Assembly: GCA_963792125.1 (NCBI GenBank)
Contig: CAWBVA010000013.1
Span: 248,001-312,000, forward strand
Direction: 5' to 3'
Length of the DNA: 64,000 nt
From: Methanocella_A sp963792125
Lineage (GTDB): Archaea; Halobacteriota; Methanocellia; Methanocellales; Methanocellaceae
Positions 25,097-33,586 of the stretch are shown piece after piece; position 1 is the first letter of the stretch; the number at the start of each line of letters is the position of its first letter. The position numbers were made by a program, and so were the translations under genes. The notes below the pieces were generated by a model, which was given only the letters and a program-made list of their open reading frames with translations, searched no databases and had not been told where the DNA came from.

Positions 25097-26284
25097 ATGA
25101 GTCCAATGGAGCCACCTGGAGAGAGCCTGCTCTCGAAGATCATGGTCGTGGGAGCGCTGGCCTTATTGCTGGTCATCATCGGCGCATGCGGATATGTGAT
25201 TTATGGCTTTGTCAACCCGCCCCCTGATCCTGACGCGATAGCGATCACGGCGACGATAACGCCATCGCCGACCCTGTCACCCACGCCGACGCCTACGCCG
25301 GCTCTCACGCCTCAGCCTACGTTGCAGATTAACCCGACGCCTGAGGCTACCCCGATACCCGCCTACCAGGACGACTTCCGGATAACCAGGGGCATAAAGG
25401 TCGTCACGCCGGGCATATGGGACACTTTTGTCGTCTATGACGAGATCGTGGGGACAGACAACTACTCAGTCCACATATTTAATACGGTTTCCTACATCGA
25501 CGACGTGATAGCGACGGGCAATGTACGCTCCTATGGCTGTATAGGCAGCGGTAAGGTAGGGCTGCTCTACGGGGACAGTAATAAGATCATGCTGTACGAC
25601 CTGGAGAGCCACAAGCAGACGCTGGCGACGCCCGACAACAATATCCCGCGAGCTTACCCGAACATCTTCGCAAACAAGCTCATTTACACGGGTAACGACG
25701 GGGCGTACAACCCGGCGACAGGCTGGATAGACATCTTCAGCCTCTATGAGTTCGAGTTCGTGGACGGCAATCGCAACCTGTGGACCAACCCGAAGCTGGA
25801 GCCCAACGAGCCTCGTGGCTACGGCAGCTACGTGGTCTGGTGGCAGATCAACGGCAACGGCAGGGACATCATCCTGTTCAAGTATGATGCCCGGCCGTGC
25901 ACTTCAAAGGTGATCAGCCCCGCAGGCACGGGCAGCGATCACCCGAGAATCTACGGCGACACCATCGTATACCACAGCATCGTCGGGGGAACTGACCACA
26001 TATACTTCTACGACATCCCCGGCGGCTTCACGAAGAAAGTCACAGACATCGGCGAACAGTACTATGCAGACGTGTACGAGAACAGGATCGTCTATGACGA
26101 CAACAGGGAAAACAACTGGAATATCTACGTGTACGACCGGTCGACGGACCAGGAACGGCAGCTCACCAGCGAGCCACACGACCAGATGATGCCCCAGTTC
26201 TACGGCAGCAACATCATTTACATGGATAACAGGAACTATGGCCCGGACAACCAGGGCTGGGACCTGTATATTTTACAAGTGTAA
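25097..26284 (+). CDS. membrane-anchored beta-propeller (TolB-like) surface protein
   Basis: 395 residues: one N-terminal membrane helix (about 16-38), a Pro/Thr-rich linker with TPTPTPALTPQPT (about 55-90), then a domain of repeated four-stranded blades containing YDLESHKQTLATP, FYDIPGGFTKKVTD and VYDRSTDQERQLTSEPHDQM. The repeating 'D-I-Y-x-Y-D' pattern matches TolB/WD40-like propellers that methanogens display outside the cell. The start is ATG 25097. Ligand or partner unknown. A convergent inverted repeat separates it from the polyprenyl synthase gene. Confidence 0.8.
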   Translation: MSPMEPPGESLLSKIMVVGALALLLVIIGACGYVIYGFVNPPPDPDAIAITATITPSPTLSPTPTPTPALTPQPTLQINPTPEATPIPAYQDDFRITRGIKVVTPGIWDTFVVYDEIVGTDNYSVHIFNTVSYIDDVIATGNVRSYGCIGSGKVGLLYGDSNKIMLYDLESHKQTLATPDNNIPRAYPNIFANKLIYTGNDGAYNPATGWIDIFSLYEFEFVDGNRNLWTNPKLEPNEPRGYGSYVVWWQINGNGRDIILFKYDARPCTSKVISPAGTGSDHPRIYGDTIVYHSIVGGTDHIYFYDIPGGFTKKVTDIGEQYYADVYENRIVYDDNRENNWNIYVYDRSTDQERQLTSEPHDQMMPQFYGSNIIYMDNRNYGPDNQGWDLYILQV

Positions 26285-26290
26285 AACATT

Positions 26291-26389
26291 GGACACGGAT
26301 GGCACTAAGGGCATGTGGTAAACAGCCTGATCTAAAATGGTAATATTTTGCACGTCGTGCCCTTTGCGGCATCCGTGCTCTCTGTGTCC
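26291..26389. repeat. Imperfect inverted repeat between convergent genes
   Basis: Left arm GGACACGGATGGCACTAAGG... (from 26291) and right arm TGCCCTTTGCGGCATCCGTG...TGTGTCC (26358-26389) pair over about 25 bp around an AT-rich loop. It belongs to the ACACAGAGG-like inverted-repeat family and may act as a bidirectional terminator. Confidence 0.65.
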
Positions 26390-26394
26390 GGTGT

Positions 26395-27339
26395 TCACTT
26401 ATTGCGTGTGACGACGAAATCGGCCAGATCAATGAGCATGTCCTTTGCGTAGCTTTCCTTTATCGGCCTGAGGCAGCCTTTAGCCGTCTCCATGTACTCG
26501 CGGGCGATGACCCCGGCATGGTCCAGGTGCGGCGTCAGTTCCCGGAGGAGCTCTTCATGTTCCATAGACAGCATCATCTCGCGGGACAGTCCGCTCTCCC
26601 GGGCCAGGAGCAGCACCAGGGTCGGCCGGTCCATCTTCAGGTCGATGAGCGCGGGCTTTCCGGTGACCTCGCCGTCCTGCCTGAAGTCGAGCACGTCGTC
26701 CCGTATCTGGAAGGCCATGCCGATGTTGCGACCGTAATCTCGCAACGCGGCGACTTCTTCCTTGCTTCCGCCGCCTACGAGCCCGCCTACCTCGGCGGAG
26801 GCCCGGAACAATGATGCAGTCTTGTTGTCGGCGATCCTGTAGTAGTCCGCCGTGGTGAAGTCCTTCTGGATCAGTTCCATCGCCTCGCCTTCGGCGAGGT
26901 TGAGCAGTGAATCGGATGCACATTCGATGATCGACACCGACAGCTTCAGGTCAGTCTTGACGGCCTGCCGGATAGCCAGCGCAATCATCGCATCGCAGGC
27001 GAGGAGCGCCATGTCATTGCCCCAGCGGGAATTGATCGTCTTCCGGCCCCGCCGCATGTCTGAAGCATCGATGACGTCGTCCAGGATGAGCGACGTGTTG
27101 TGGACCATCTCTACCATGACAGCCGGTATAAGGGCCTTTGCAAGCGAGCCGCCGACGGCTTCGCTGGCTATCGTCAGCAACGAAGCGCGTACTTTTTTGC
27201 CGTGCTGCGACAGTGCGTATCTGACGACTTCCGCAAGCTCCGGAGGATCGATCCTGACGGACAGCAGGCTTATCTCCCGCTCGATCAGGGCGCCCCGGCT
27301 CTCCAACAGCTTCTCGATTTCGCCGAAGGTAGTGGTCAT
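26395..27339 (-). CDS. polyprenyl (geranylgeranyl/farnesyl) diphosphate synthase
   Basis: Trans-isoprenyl diphosphate synthase making chain precursors for archaeal ether lipids or quinone-like carriers. First Asp-rich motif DDVID at 87-91 followed by RRGRKT; second motif DDVLD at 214-218. The second motif is usually DDxxD, so its last position is kept. 314 residues, normal. The start is ATG 27339 (MTTTFGEIEK). Chain length cannot be fixed from the motif alone. The gene stands alone with a 129-bp AT-rich divergent spacer before the DUF362 gene. Confidence 0.9.
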   Translation of the reverse strand: MTTTFGEIEKLLESRGALIEREISLLSVRIDPPELAEVVRYALSQHGKKVRASLLTIASEAVGGSLAKALIPAVMVEMVHNTSLILDDVIDASDMRRGRKTINSRWGNDMALLACDAMIALAIRQAVKTDLKLSVSIIECASDSLLNLAEGEAMELIQKDFTTADYYRIADNKTASLFRASAEVGGLVGGGSKEEVAALRDYGRNIGMAFQIRDDVLDFRQDGEVTGKPALIDLKMDRPTLVLLLARESGLSREMMLSMEHEELLRELTPHLDHAGVIAREYMETAKGCLRPIKESYAKDMLIDLADFVVTRNK

Positions 27340-27468
27340 AGTTCAATCTGAATAAGAATCATGGGAAGGATATAATAGTTTGCTTTGGCGGTCATAACTC
27401 TATATTCTGTGGATTAAATATAAAGTAACGTATTTTTATACTACTTTTCGCGTTGAACCGGTGATAGT

Positions 27469-28383
27469 ATGGAGCACAGGGCAATAACAGGGGTTTCAAA
27501 AAGGAAGAAGACGGAGGATAGCGTTCGGACTGCGGTATCTCTGGCAGGGGGACTGGGCTTCATCGGGCGCGGCTCGACCGTCCTCGTCAAGCCGAACGTG
27601 AACTCCGACGACCCGTGCCCTGCGACCACCAGCCCGGCCGTGGTATCGGCCGTCGTGACCATGCTCCGGGAACAGGGCGCCGGCAGGGTCATCGTCGGCG
27701 ACCGCAGCGTATACTGGGGGAACACCATTGAGTACATGAAGGCGATCGGCATCTATGATGCGGCGAGACTGGCCGGCGCCGAGGTAGTCGATCTCGAAGA
27801 AACGGGCTGGGTAAAAGTACGTCCCCGTGGCGCCACGGGCTGGACCGGCGGGCTCAGCGTCTCGAAGCTCGCGAAAGAAGTGGACCATATCGTAAACGTG
27901 CCTGTGATCAAGTCGCACAAGATCGCCATCTATTCCATGGGGCTTAAGAACACGCTGGGCATGGTCAGGCCCGTGGACAGGCTGGACAAGCTGCACGAGA
28001 AGAACTACGAGGAACCGGCGTTCGGGAGCATGATCGCAGAGGCTAACCTGGCGCTCCGGCCGGACTTCGTGATTATGGACGGCACAAGTGTCATGGTCAG
28101 AGGCGGGCCGTTCATGGGCGAGACCTTCCAGCCGGGGCTCGTCGTTGCCTCACGCGACGTGGTCGCCAATGACGTCGTAGGGCTGTCTATTATGAAGGCA
28201 CTGGGGACGAAGGCTGATATCCAGGAGAAAAGCCCCTGGGACCAGCCGCAGATCATGCGCGCCTGCGAGCTCGGCCTCGGCGCGAATGGGCCGCAGGACA
28301 TTGAGCTGCATATCGACGGCCTGCCGGACATGGAAGAGAAGATCAAGGTTTTTTCCGGCATCATGCGCCTGGTGGCTCCTTGA
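27469..28383 (+). CDS. DUF362 domain protein
   Basis: 304 residues with the DUF362 pattern: VLVKPNVNSDDPCPATTSP near 37-55, VIVGDRSVYWGN, VDHIVNVPVIKSHKIAIYSM and GLKNTLGMV. Many DUF362 proteins also carry a ferredoxin domain; this one does not. The reaction of the family is unknown, though some are linked to metal or radical-SAM cofactor systems. ATG 27469. The convergent methyltransferase gene ends 35 bp downstream. Confidence 0.85.
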   Translation: MEHRAITGVSKRKKTEDSVRTAVSLAGGLGFIGRGSTVLVKPNVNSDDPCPATTSPAVVSAVVTMLREQGAGRVIVGDRSVYWGNTIEYMKAIGIYDAARLAGAEVVDLEETGWVKVRPRGATGWTGGLSVSKLAKEVDHIVNVPVIKSHKIAIYSMGLKNTLGMVRPVDRLDKLHEKNYEEPAFGSMIAEANLALRPDFVIMDGTSVMVRGGPFMGETFQPGLVVASRDVVANDVVGLSIMKALGTKADIQEKSPWDQPQIMRACELGLGANGPQDIELHIDGLPDMEEKIKVFSGIMRLVAP

Positions 28384-28418
28384 GGTCTCAGCCCGCAGCG
28401 TGCCAGTATTCGTAAGAC

Positions 28419-29162
28419 CTATTTTCGAGCAACAAAAATCGCATCGTAGCTCTCGCTTTCCACCAGCGGTGTCATGCGGAAGTCGCCATATGCCTCGATG
28501 TCCCTGAACCCGGCATCACGTAGCAAGGTATGCATCTTCTCGCAGGAGACCGGGTTGTACTCGACCACGTCGACGTTGAACCGGGGAACGCCGTTTTCCT
28601 CGATGATCGAGAGGATGTTGAACACCACCATGTCCTCGAAATAGTCGATGGCGAAGATGAACGCCTCGGCGCCATTCTTTTTCCGGGAGAACCGGGACGG
28701 TATGAACCGGTCGCCGTCGGCATACAGGCGGTCGTAGTTCTCGATGTGGACCACACACCGGCCGTCAGGCTTGAGTGTCTCGTGCATGCGCCGCAGGGAG
28801 CGGAGCAGGTTCTCGTCGCCGAACTCGTGGGGCAGCGAGTTGCCCATGGAGAGGACACAGTCGAACTGCCGGTCTATCCGCATCTCTTTAACGTCGCAAA
28901 GGTGCAGCGAGATATCGAGGTCCCTGGCCCTGAGGTTCTTCGATGCGACCTCCAGCATGTGCGGCGAGACGTCTACGCCTTCCACGTTGCAGCCCATTTC
29001 CGTGAGCATTGCGCAATGGAAGCCCGTGCCACAGTGGCAGTCGAGGAAGGTGCGCAGGCCCTGATCGATCAGCCGCCTGAAGAAGGGCTCTTCCCGGAAC
29101 CGTCTCTTGTCCCAGTCCATCAGCCTGTCGAACCTGCCTGCGAAGCCCTCGTAGCAGTCCAT
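28419..29162 (-). CDS. SAM-dependent methyltransferase (class I)
   Basis: About 247 residues. SAM-binding motif I is FLDCHCGTGFHCAML (a variant of LDxGCGTG); motif II VEGVDVSPHML; then SLHLCDVKEM and the post-motif FDCVLSMGNSLPH. The substrate is not recognisable. Start ATG 29162 (MDCYEGFAGRF) chosen because the upstream extension in the same frame (to 29198) is not methyltransferase-like. Single gene, no operon partner visible. Confidence 0.8.
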   Translation of the reverse strand: MDCYEGFAGRFDRLMDWDKRRFREEPFFRRLIDQGLRTFLDCHCGTGFHCAMLTEMGCNVEGVDVSPHMLEVASKNLRARDLDISLHLCDVKEMRIDRQFDCVLSMGNSLPHEFGDENLLRSLRRMHETLKPDGRCVVHIENYDRLYADGDRFIPSRFSRKKNGAEAFIFAIDYFEDMVVFNILSIIEENGVPRFNVDVVEYNPVSCEKMHTLLRDAGFRDIEAYGDFRMTPLVESESYDAIFVARK

Positions 29163-29395
29163 AGGTATGATGATCGGATGACGAATACAAATAATCAAGT
29201 GCTAAAGAATGCGAAATCAAAACAGGTGAGCCCTGCCACGGGTTTCAGCCCGGACGGGCAATAGTGTCGCATGCCAGCCGTTGAGGCACTATATCGCCGG
29301 GCTATGGCACGCGTACGCGCGCGTGGGCGGGCGGGCTGGCAGGCTTCATGTAACCTACCGTGGAGGGGGTAAATTTTGTTATACCTGCAGGTGTA

Positions 29396-29518
29396 CGGGG
29401 GACTTTTTGGAACAAGGCCTCTGGGGAGCACCGCGAAAACCAGCACCTTCGGCACATGTGTTTGAGTCGCGAGTCAGGAGGCTTTTAAAAAAGCATCTTT
29501 GAGCCCCCTTTAGTTGGT
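29396..29518 (+). repeat. Modular hairpin element, copy C (rearranged)
   Basis: Degenerate plus-strand copy: GGGGGACTTTTTGG...CTCTGGGGAGC, the terminal block CGCGAAAACCAGC appearing early, CACCTTCGGCACATGTGTTTG core, GTCGCGAGTC and a second stem-like GGAGGCTTTTAAAAAAG. The blocks are out of the usual order, as if two copies recombined. Just upstream at 29307-29325 is the alternating tract GCACGCGTACGCGCGCGTG. The spacer 29199-29836 holds copies C, D and E and no supportable gene. Confidence 0.65.
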
Positions 29519-29545
29519 ACACAGATTTTGTTTATAAAAGCGTAC

Positions 29546-29660
29546 GGGGAACCTTTTGGAAAAGGTTCCCCTTGCACCTCTCCAAAACGTTATGGTGCCT
29601 TCGGCACATGTGTTTGGTGTCGAGACCCAGGGGGCTTTACAATTTGTCATTAGAGCCCCT
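29546..29660 (+). repeat. Modular hairpin element, copy D
   Basis: Stem-loop 1 at 29546-29571 (GGGGAACCTTTT/AAAAGGTTCCCC), TTGCACCTCTCCAAAACG, mini-hairpin GTGCCTTCGGCAC at 29595-29607, ATGTGTTTGGTGTCGAGACCC, then a weak second stem GGGGGCTTT...AGAGCCCC. Nearly identical to copy E, which follows within 40 bp. Confidence 0.8.
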
Positions 29661-29696
29661 TAACAAGTACATCAACTTTTTCAATAAAAGCGTACA

Positions 29697-29830
29697 GGGG
29701 AACCTTTTGGAAAAAGGTTCCCCTTGCACCTCTCCAAAACGATCTTTCTACTGGTGCCTTCGGCACATGTGTTTGGTGTCGAGACCCAGGGGAACTTTTT
29801 TAGAAAGTTCCCCGGGAGCCCTTCAAAAAT
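29697..29830 (+). repeat. Modular hairpin element, copy E
   Basis: Stem-loop 1 at 29697-29723, TTGCACCTCTCCAAAACG, mini-hairpin GTGCCTTCGGCAC, ATGTGTTTGGTGTCGAGACCC and a clean second stem-loop GGGGAACTTTTTTAGAAAGTTCCCC-like at 29789-29813, ending GGGAGCCCTTCAAAAA. It ends six bases before the 3' end of the convergent tRNA-Ser gene. Confidence 0.8.
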
Positions 29831-29836
29831 CCTTAG

Positions 29837-29918
29837 CGCCGGAGAGGAGACTTGAACTCCTAAGGCCTTGCGACCGCTGGTTTTCGAGACCAGTCCCTTA
29901 CCGTTAGAGTACCCCGGC
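29837..29918 (-). tRNA. tRNA-Ser (anticodon CGA)
   Basis: 82-nt class II tRNA on the minus strand. Acceptor GCCGGGG pairs with CTCCGGC with one G-U, discriminator G as in serine tRNAs. D-arm region TACTCTAACGGTAAGGG, anticodon stem CTGGT/ACCAG around loop CTCGAAA (anticodon CGA), a long variable arm (GGTCGCAAGGCC) and T-loop GTTCAAGTC. No encoded CCA. It reads UCG codons. The dispersed element copy E ends just beyond its 3' end. Confidence 0.93.
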
Positions 29919-29957
29919 ATCACGAAAGGTTCTCTCATCCCTTTACATGCGGGGAGG

Positions 29958-29967
29958 TATTTAAAAT
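29958..29967 (-). promoter_or_regulatory. TATA-box-like element of tRNA-Ser
   Basis: Minus-strand TTTTAAATAC about 40-45 bp before the mature 5' end of the tRNA, fitting an archaeal promoter with a short 5' leader to be removed by RNase P. Confidence 0.5.
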
Positions 29968-30080
29968 TTATGGCAGCCACAAGTCCCTTTAAAGCCATCT
30001 TCATTCCCGCCGCAGGCCGCGTCCGCCATTCCATAAGTGTTTTATTCATTCCATGCGATATTGTCTATTAGTGATTTAGC

Positions 30081-30275
30081 ATGTCTGGAAAGTTCAAGAA
30101 ACGCGACATCGAGAGGAAGGGCTCGGAGAAGGAATATGAAAAAGACATGAAGATCCTCGACGAGAACGCGGAAGACCTCGCTCATCCAGAGAGGCTAAAC
30201 CAGGATTACGAGAAGCAGACGGCGCCCGGAGAGCCGGGCGTGTCCTCGAAGCTGAAAAAGAGAGAGGGGATATAA
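30081..30275 (+). CDS. small charged hypothetical protein
   Basis: 64 residues, very rich in Lys and Glu (MSGKFKKRDIERKGSEKEYE), hydrophilic throughout and probably partly disordered; ends SSKLKKREGI. No family recognised. ATG 30081. Its TAA stop at 30273-30275 is one base before the likely CTG start of the ubiquitin-like gene, and the ribosome site for that gene (GAGGGGA) lies within its last codons, so translation is probably coupled. Confidence 0.6.
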   Translation: MSGKFKKRDIERKGSEKEYEKDMKILDENAEDLAHPERLNQDYEKQTAPGEPGVSSKLKKREGI

Positions 30276-30276
30276 G

Positions 30277-30489
30277 CTGCGGCTGCGGGTCAGGGTGTAT
30301 TCCGGCCGGATGGAGGATAAAGAGGTCGATCTCCCGGAAGAGGGTAACTATTATGACCTGCTGGCCTCATTAAAGATCAACCCGGAAACAGTGGTCATTT
30401 TCCGGGACGGCGTGCCGGTGTCCTTCGACGCGAAGGTGGCAGTCGGCAGTGCCGCAATAGAGGTAATGAGAGTGGTGTCCGGGGGCTGA
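30277..30489 (+). CDS. ubiquitin-like sulfur carrier / SAMP-type (ThiS/MoaD fold), ends in Gly-Gly
   Basis: Beta-grasp protein of 70 residues ending VVSGG, the C-terminal di-glycine needed for adenylation and thiocarboxylation. The middle, NYYDLLASLKINPETVVIFR then DGVPV, matches ThiS-type proteins. The only standard start in frame is GTG 30295, which deletes most of the first beta strand. Reading from CTG 30277 gives LRLRVRVYSGR, the expected strand, preceded by GAGGGGA at proper spacing. The start is therefore either a rare CTG or an altered ATG. The cysteine desulfurase next door is the natural sulfur donor. Confidence 0.8.
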   Translation: MRLRVRVYSGRMEDKEVDLPEEGNYYDLLASLKINPETVVIFRDGVPVSFDAKVAVGSAAIEVMRVVSGG

Positions 30490-30523
30490 CGCGCCCGGGC
30501 GTCCTGTTTTGAGGCAATATAAG

Positions 30524-31705
30524 ATGTACGATGTCTACAAGGTTCGCGAGGACTTCCCCGTCCTCAAAGAGGTTACTTACCTGGACAGTGCCGCCACGAC
30601 GCAGAAGCCGCTGCCGGTCGTGGCCGCAGTGAACGAATATTTCACGAAGTACTGCGGCAACTACGGGCGAGGCGCGCACCGGCTCTCCAGGATGACCACG
30701 GAGAAGTACGAGGACGCCAGGGAAGCAGTCGCCGGGTTCTTCAACGTGCCGTCGCGGGGCGTCGTCTTTACGCGGAATACCACGGAGAGCATCAACATGG
30801 TCGCCTGCGGGACGGAATGGCGCAAGGGCGACCACGTGATCACTACGGTGGTCGAGCACCACAGTAACCTGCTGCCATGGATACGGCTTCGGGAAAAGGG
30901 CGTCGATGTCACGGTGGTCGACTCGGACGACCGGGGCATTGTACCGCCGGACGCCATCGAGAAAGCGGTGACGGACCGGACGAAGCTAATCGCGATCAAC
31001 CACATCTCCAACTTTTTCGGGTCCGTACAGGATATCCGGGCCGTGGCGAAGATCGCTAAGAAGCATAACGTTAAATTCCTTATCGATGCGGCCCAGTCAG
31101 CCGGCGAGATGCCGCTGGACCTGGCGGCGATCGGCTGTGACTTCGCCTGCATGCCGGGCCACAAAGGCCTGCTGGGGCCCCAGGGGACGGGCATTCTCTA
31201 TATGAAAGAGCCGGAGCAGCTTCAGCCGGTCTTCGTCGGCGGGGGCACGGTGCATACGGTCACCACAGGCTCGTTCACCTTCGATGACATCCCCTCCCGG
31301 TTCGAGTACGGGACGCCCAACATACCGGGCGTCATCGGGCTGGGACGGGGCGTGGAGTACGTCAAAGCCCTCGGGGTGCGGGACATCGAGGCACACGTGA
31401 ACGCCCTCACACACGAGTGCGCGCGCCGTCTCGCCGAGATACCACAGGTCGAGATCTACGGGCCGAAGGAGCGGGCTTCGCTGGTATCGTTCAACGTCGA
31501 GAACGTCAACCCACACGACGTGGCTATGATCCTTGACGAGACGAAAAAGATATGCGTCCGCAGCGGCCAGCACTGTGCCCAGACGGCATTAGCGAGGCTT
31601 TGCATCACCGGCTCGGCCAGGGCTTCCTTCGCGTGCTACAGCACCAGAGAAGAAGTCGACATGCTGGTCGATGCGGTTGAGCAGATCGCGAAATCGTTCT
31701 CCTGA
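30524..31705 (+). CDS. sufS: cysteine desulfurase, SufS/CsdA type
   Basis: PLP enzyme that moves sulfur from cysteine to an active-site persulfide. N-terminal YLDSAATTQKP, the PLP-binding HHSNLLPW, the Schiff-base Lys214 in PGHKGLLGPQG and the catalytic Cys351 in RSGQHCAQ are all present. 393 residues. Start ATG 30524 (MYDVYKVREDFP) matches the family; TTG 30509 would add five residues. It follows the Gly-Gly ubiquitin-like gene by 34 bp, suggesting a sulfur-relay pair. Many methanogens lack cysteine desulfurases, so its presence is informative. Confidence 0.92.
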   Translation: MYDVYKVREDFPVLKEVTYLDSAATTQKPLPVVAAVNEYFTKYCGNYGRGAHRLSRMTTEKYEDAREAVAGFFNVPSRGVVFTRNTTESINMVACGTEWRKGDHVITTVVEHHSNLLPWIRLREKGVDVTVVDSDDRGIVPPDAIEKAVTDRTKLIAINHISNFFGSVQDIRAVAKIAKKHNVKFLIDAAQSAGEMPLDLAAIGCDFACMPGHKGLLGPQGTGILYMKEPEQLQPVFVGGGTVHTVTTGSFTFDDIPSRFEYGTPNIPGVIGLGRGVEYVKALGVRDIEAHVNALTHECARRLAEIPQVEIYGPKERASLVSFNVENVNPHDVAMILDETKKICVRSGQHCAQTALARLCITGSARASFACYSTREEVDMLVDAVEQIAKSFS

Positions 31706-31725
31706 TAGCAAGAAAATAAAATGAC

Positions 31726-31797
31726 AGGGCACATCGCCGCTGACCGGACAGTCGTCCGACGCGCGTGCGCGCGACCAGCCTGGAGGTGCCCTTTTTT
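31726..31797 (+). terminator. Hairpin and T-run after the desulfurase gene
   Basis: AGGGCAC at 31726-31732 pairs with GTGCCCT at 31786-31792, followed by TTTTTT. The loop contains the alternating tract ACGCGCGTGCGCGCG (31759-31773). Likely a terminator for the plus-strand gene; the minus-strand membrane protein gene ends 44 bp further on. Confidence 0.55.
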
Positions 31798-31840
31798 AAT
31801 TGCTACTGAAATCGCTTGGGTTTCCGCAGGTAGTACAGGT

Positions 31841-32764
31841 CTAGACGTTAAATGCGTGTTGTATGGGTGCGGGTGCAGCGACGGGGCTCTGCTGGCCGTG
31901 CATGGTGCTCTCTTCGGCCCAGATGTAGACCAGCGTGTAGTACGACGTCCGGATGAACAGGTTGAGGGTCGACACCAGGGATATCATCACGAAGGCCACG
32001 GGCAATGCCATCCCGAGCGCCCAGGTCCAGCCTATGGCCTGTTCGGCTACGAAGAAGATGCCGAGGGCTAACAGCACCGAGAGCAGGACGCCGAAGAAGC
32101 CGATAATGCCGGTCAGTATCCTGATGGCGACCTCGCCAGCCCCGATGATCACGAAGTTGTTCCGTACGATATCGAATGACTTCTTCATCGTGTCCATGTA
32201 TCCGAGCCCGGCAATGACGGCCACCGGGACAAGCAGCCGTACTGCGATGTCCCAGCCTTCGCGGATGACGTCCCCGGCCAGCGAAGCAATGAGGCCGACA
32301 ATGAGGCCGCCACGGCTCCGGTTGCCTGAGTTCTTCAGCATGTTGACGACCATCTGGATGACGGCTGCCGTCGCGGAGAGAAGCAGCAGCGTCACGATGC
32401 TGCCCAGCGCCCGGTTGAACGCCTCTCCGAGGGAGGACCTGCCGAACTTCACGTGCTGGTATACGGCGTGGGCCGAGGCACCCATGAAGAAGTAGCTGAA
32501 CGCGAAGCTGATGAAGAGCGCGACCAGCGCGAATCCGCCGAATATGAAAAACCCGATCTTGCCTAACAGGCCCATGAAGATGAAGGGCACGATCACGATC
32601 AGGCTCATGAAGAAGCCGAAAACTACCGACAACAGCGAGGGAAGGAGCAGTTTGGGCTCTTCCGCTATCATCTTGAAGCATTCGGCCAGGAACTTTAAGG
32701 CTTTTCCAATATCGTCCAGGAACACGGGATTTTCCTCCGGCAGCCAGCCGATCGCTGGCTTCAT
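31841..32764 (-). CDS. multi-pass membrane protein, DUF6159-like
   Basis: Roughly 307 residues with six hydrophobic segments, including LLPSLLSVVFGFFMSLIVIV, IGFFIFGGFALVALFISFAF, LLVPVAVIAGLGYM and IIGFFGVLLSVLLALGIFF. The layout (long amphipathic start, glycine-rich membrane helices, Pro/Ala tail) resembles DUF6159 membrane proteins. Start ATG 32764 (MKPAIGWLPEENP) is preferred; an in-frame ATG lies at 32812. No soluble domain and no clear partner; function unknown. Confidence 0.65.
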   Translation of the reverse strand: MKPAIGWLPEENPVFLDDIGKALKFLAECFKMIAEEPKLLLPSLLSVVFGFFMSLIVIVPFIFMGLLGKIGFFIFGGFALVALFISFAFSYFFMGASAHAVYQHVKFGRSSLGEAFNRALGSIVTLLLLSATAAVIQMVVNMLKNSGNRSRGGLIVGLIASLAGDVIREGWDIAVRLLVPVAVIAGLGYMDTMKKSFDIVRNNFVIIGAGEVAIRILTGIIGFFGVLLSVLLALGIFFVAEQAIGWTWALGMALPVAFVMISLVSTLNLFIRTSYYTLVYIWAEESTMHGQQSPVAAPAPIQHAFNV

Positions 32765-32953
32765 TCCGGTATAATACGTATACTCCAGGTATTTAAGACA
32801 ATACATTGCCATGTTATGGCATGCTGCGGATAGTGGCCTGTGTCCTGCGGGCGCACGGCAGGAGACATAAAGTATATTTCAAATCAACACTATGGATTCC
32901 ATAATCATTAGCCTATGACCTGCCAACGAATCGCAGGCCAGCCAGGTGTCAAC

Positions 32954-33586
32954 ATGGAAAAGATCGAACAGCCCAGCGAAATCAAGCAGTGCCCCGTCCA
33001 CGGATTTTTCAGGGGCGCCGAGTGCAGTTGCGGTAATCCGGGCAAGTTTGTCCTGTCGAGTTATAAGGCGGAGAAACTTGGCAAAATCATTTCCGGCGCA
33101 CTACGGCACTTCCCGGGTGACCTTGGCATTGAGATGGACGAGCAGGGATGGGTAAGGCTGGATGACCTCATCAAGGTCATCGAGCGCAAGTACCCGTGGG
33201 CCCGGCCATATCACGTGGAGGCCATGTTCGACACGGACGATAAGGGCCGCTACGAGCGCGACGGTGAACTGGTCAGGGCAAGGTACGGCCACTCCGTCGA
33301 GATAGCCCTGGACTTCCCTGACGCCGACTACGACATGCTCTACTATGGCACCAGCGAAGAGGAAGCAGACCGCATACTCGAGATCGGCCTGAAGCCTGTA
33401 AACCAGCATTATGTGCACCTGAGCAAGAGTATCGAGGAAGCCGTAAAAGTCGCATGCATCCGTACCGAGCACCCGGTGATCATCTCGGTGAACGCGAGGA
33501 GAGCACAGGAAAACGGCATCCGTATACTGGACGCCGGGCCCGTCTGCCTTGCGCTGCAGGTGCCGCCGTCGTTCATACAGATCTGA
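32954..33586 (+). CDS. kptA: RNA 2'-phosphotransferase (Tpt1/KptA)
   Basis: Transfers a 2'-phosphate left on RNA to NAD+, yielding ADP-ribose 1'',2''-cyclic phosphate. About 210 residues. An N-terminal zinc-ribbon-like start (Cys13, His16, Cys24, Cys26) precedes the winged-helix half with ISGALRHFPGDLGIEMDEQG. The ADP-ribosyltransferase half contains YYGTSEEEADRILEIGL and VHLSKSIEEAVKV, then VISVNARRAQENGIR. ATG 32954 (MEKIEQPSE) is preferred over TTG/ATG codons upstream. Tail-to-tail overlap of 14 bp with rtcA, another RNA-end repair gene. Confidence 0.93.
   Translation: MEKIEQPSEIKQCPVHGFFRGAECSCGNPGKFVLSSYKAEKLGKIISGALRHFPGDLGIEMDEQGWVRLDDLIKVIERKYPWARPYHVEAMFDTDDKGRYERDGELVRARYGHSVEIALDFPDADYDMLYYGTSEEEADRILEIGLKPVNQHYVHLSKSIEEAVKVACIRTEHPVIISVNARRAQENGIRILDAGPVCLALQVPPSFIQI

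Noticed and set aside
24741..25100. A 119-codon frame in the spacer before the beta-propeller gene
   Set aside because: It covers repeat copy B and its hairpins, has no ribosome site and no protein-like composition.
29572..29907. A 111-codon frame across copies D/E and the tRNA-Ser region
   Set aside because: It reads through the dispersed hairpin element and antisense to a tRNA; similar peptide strings at the other copies come from the shared repeat DNA, not from a protein.
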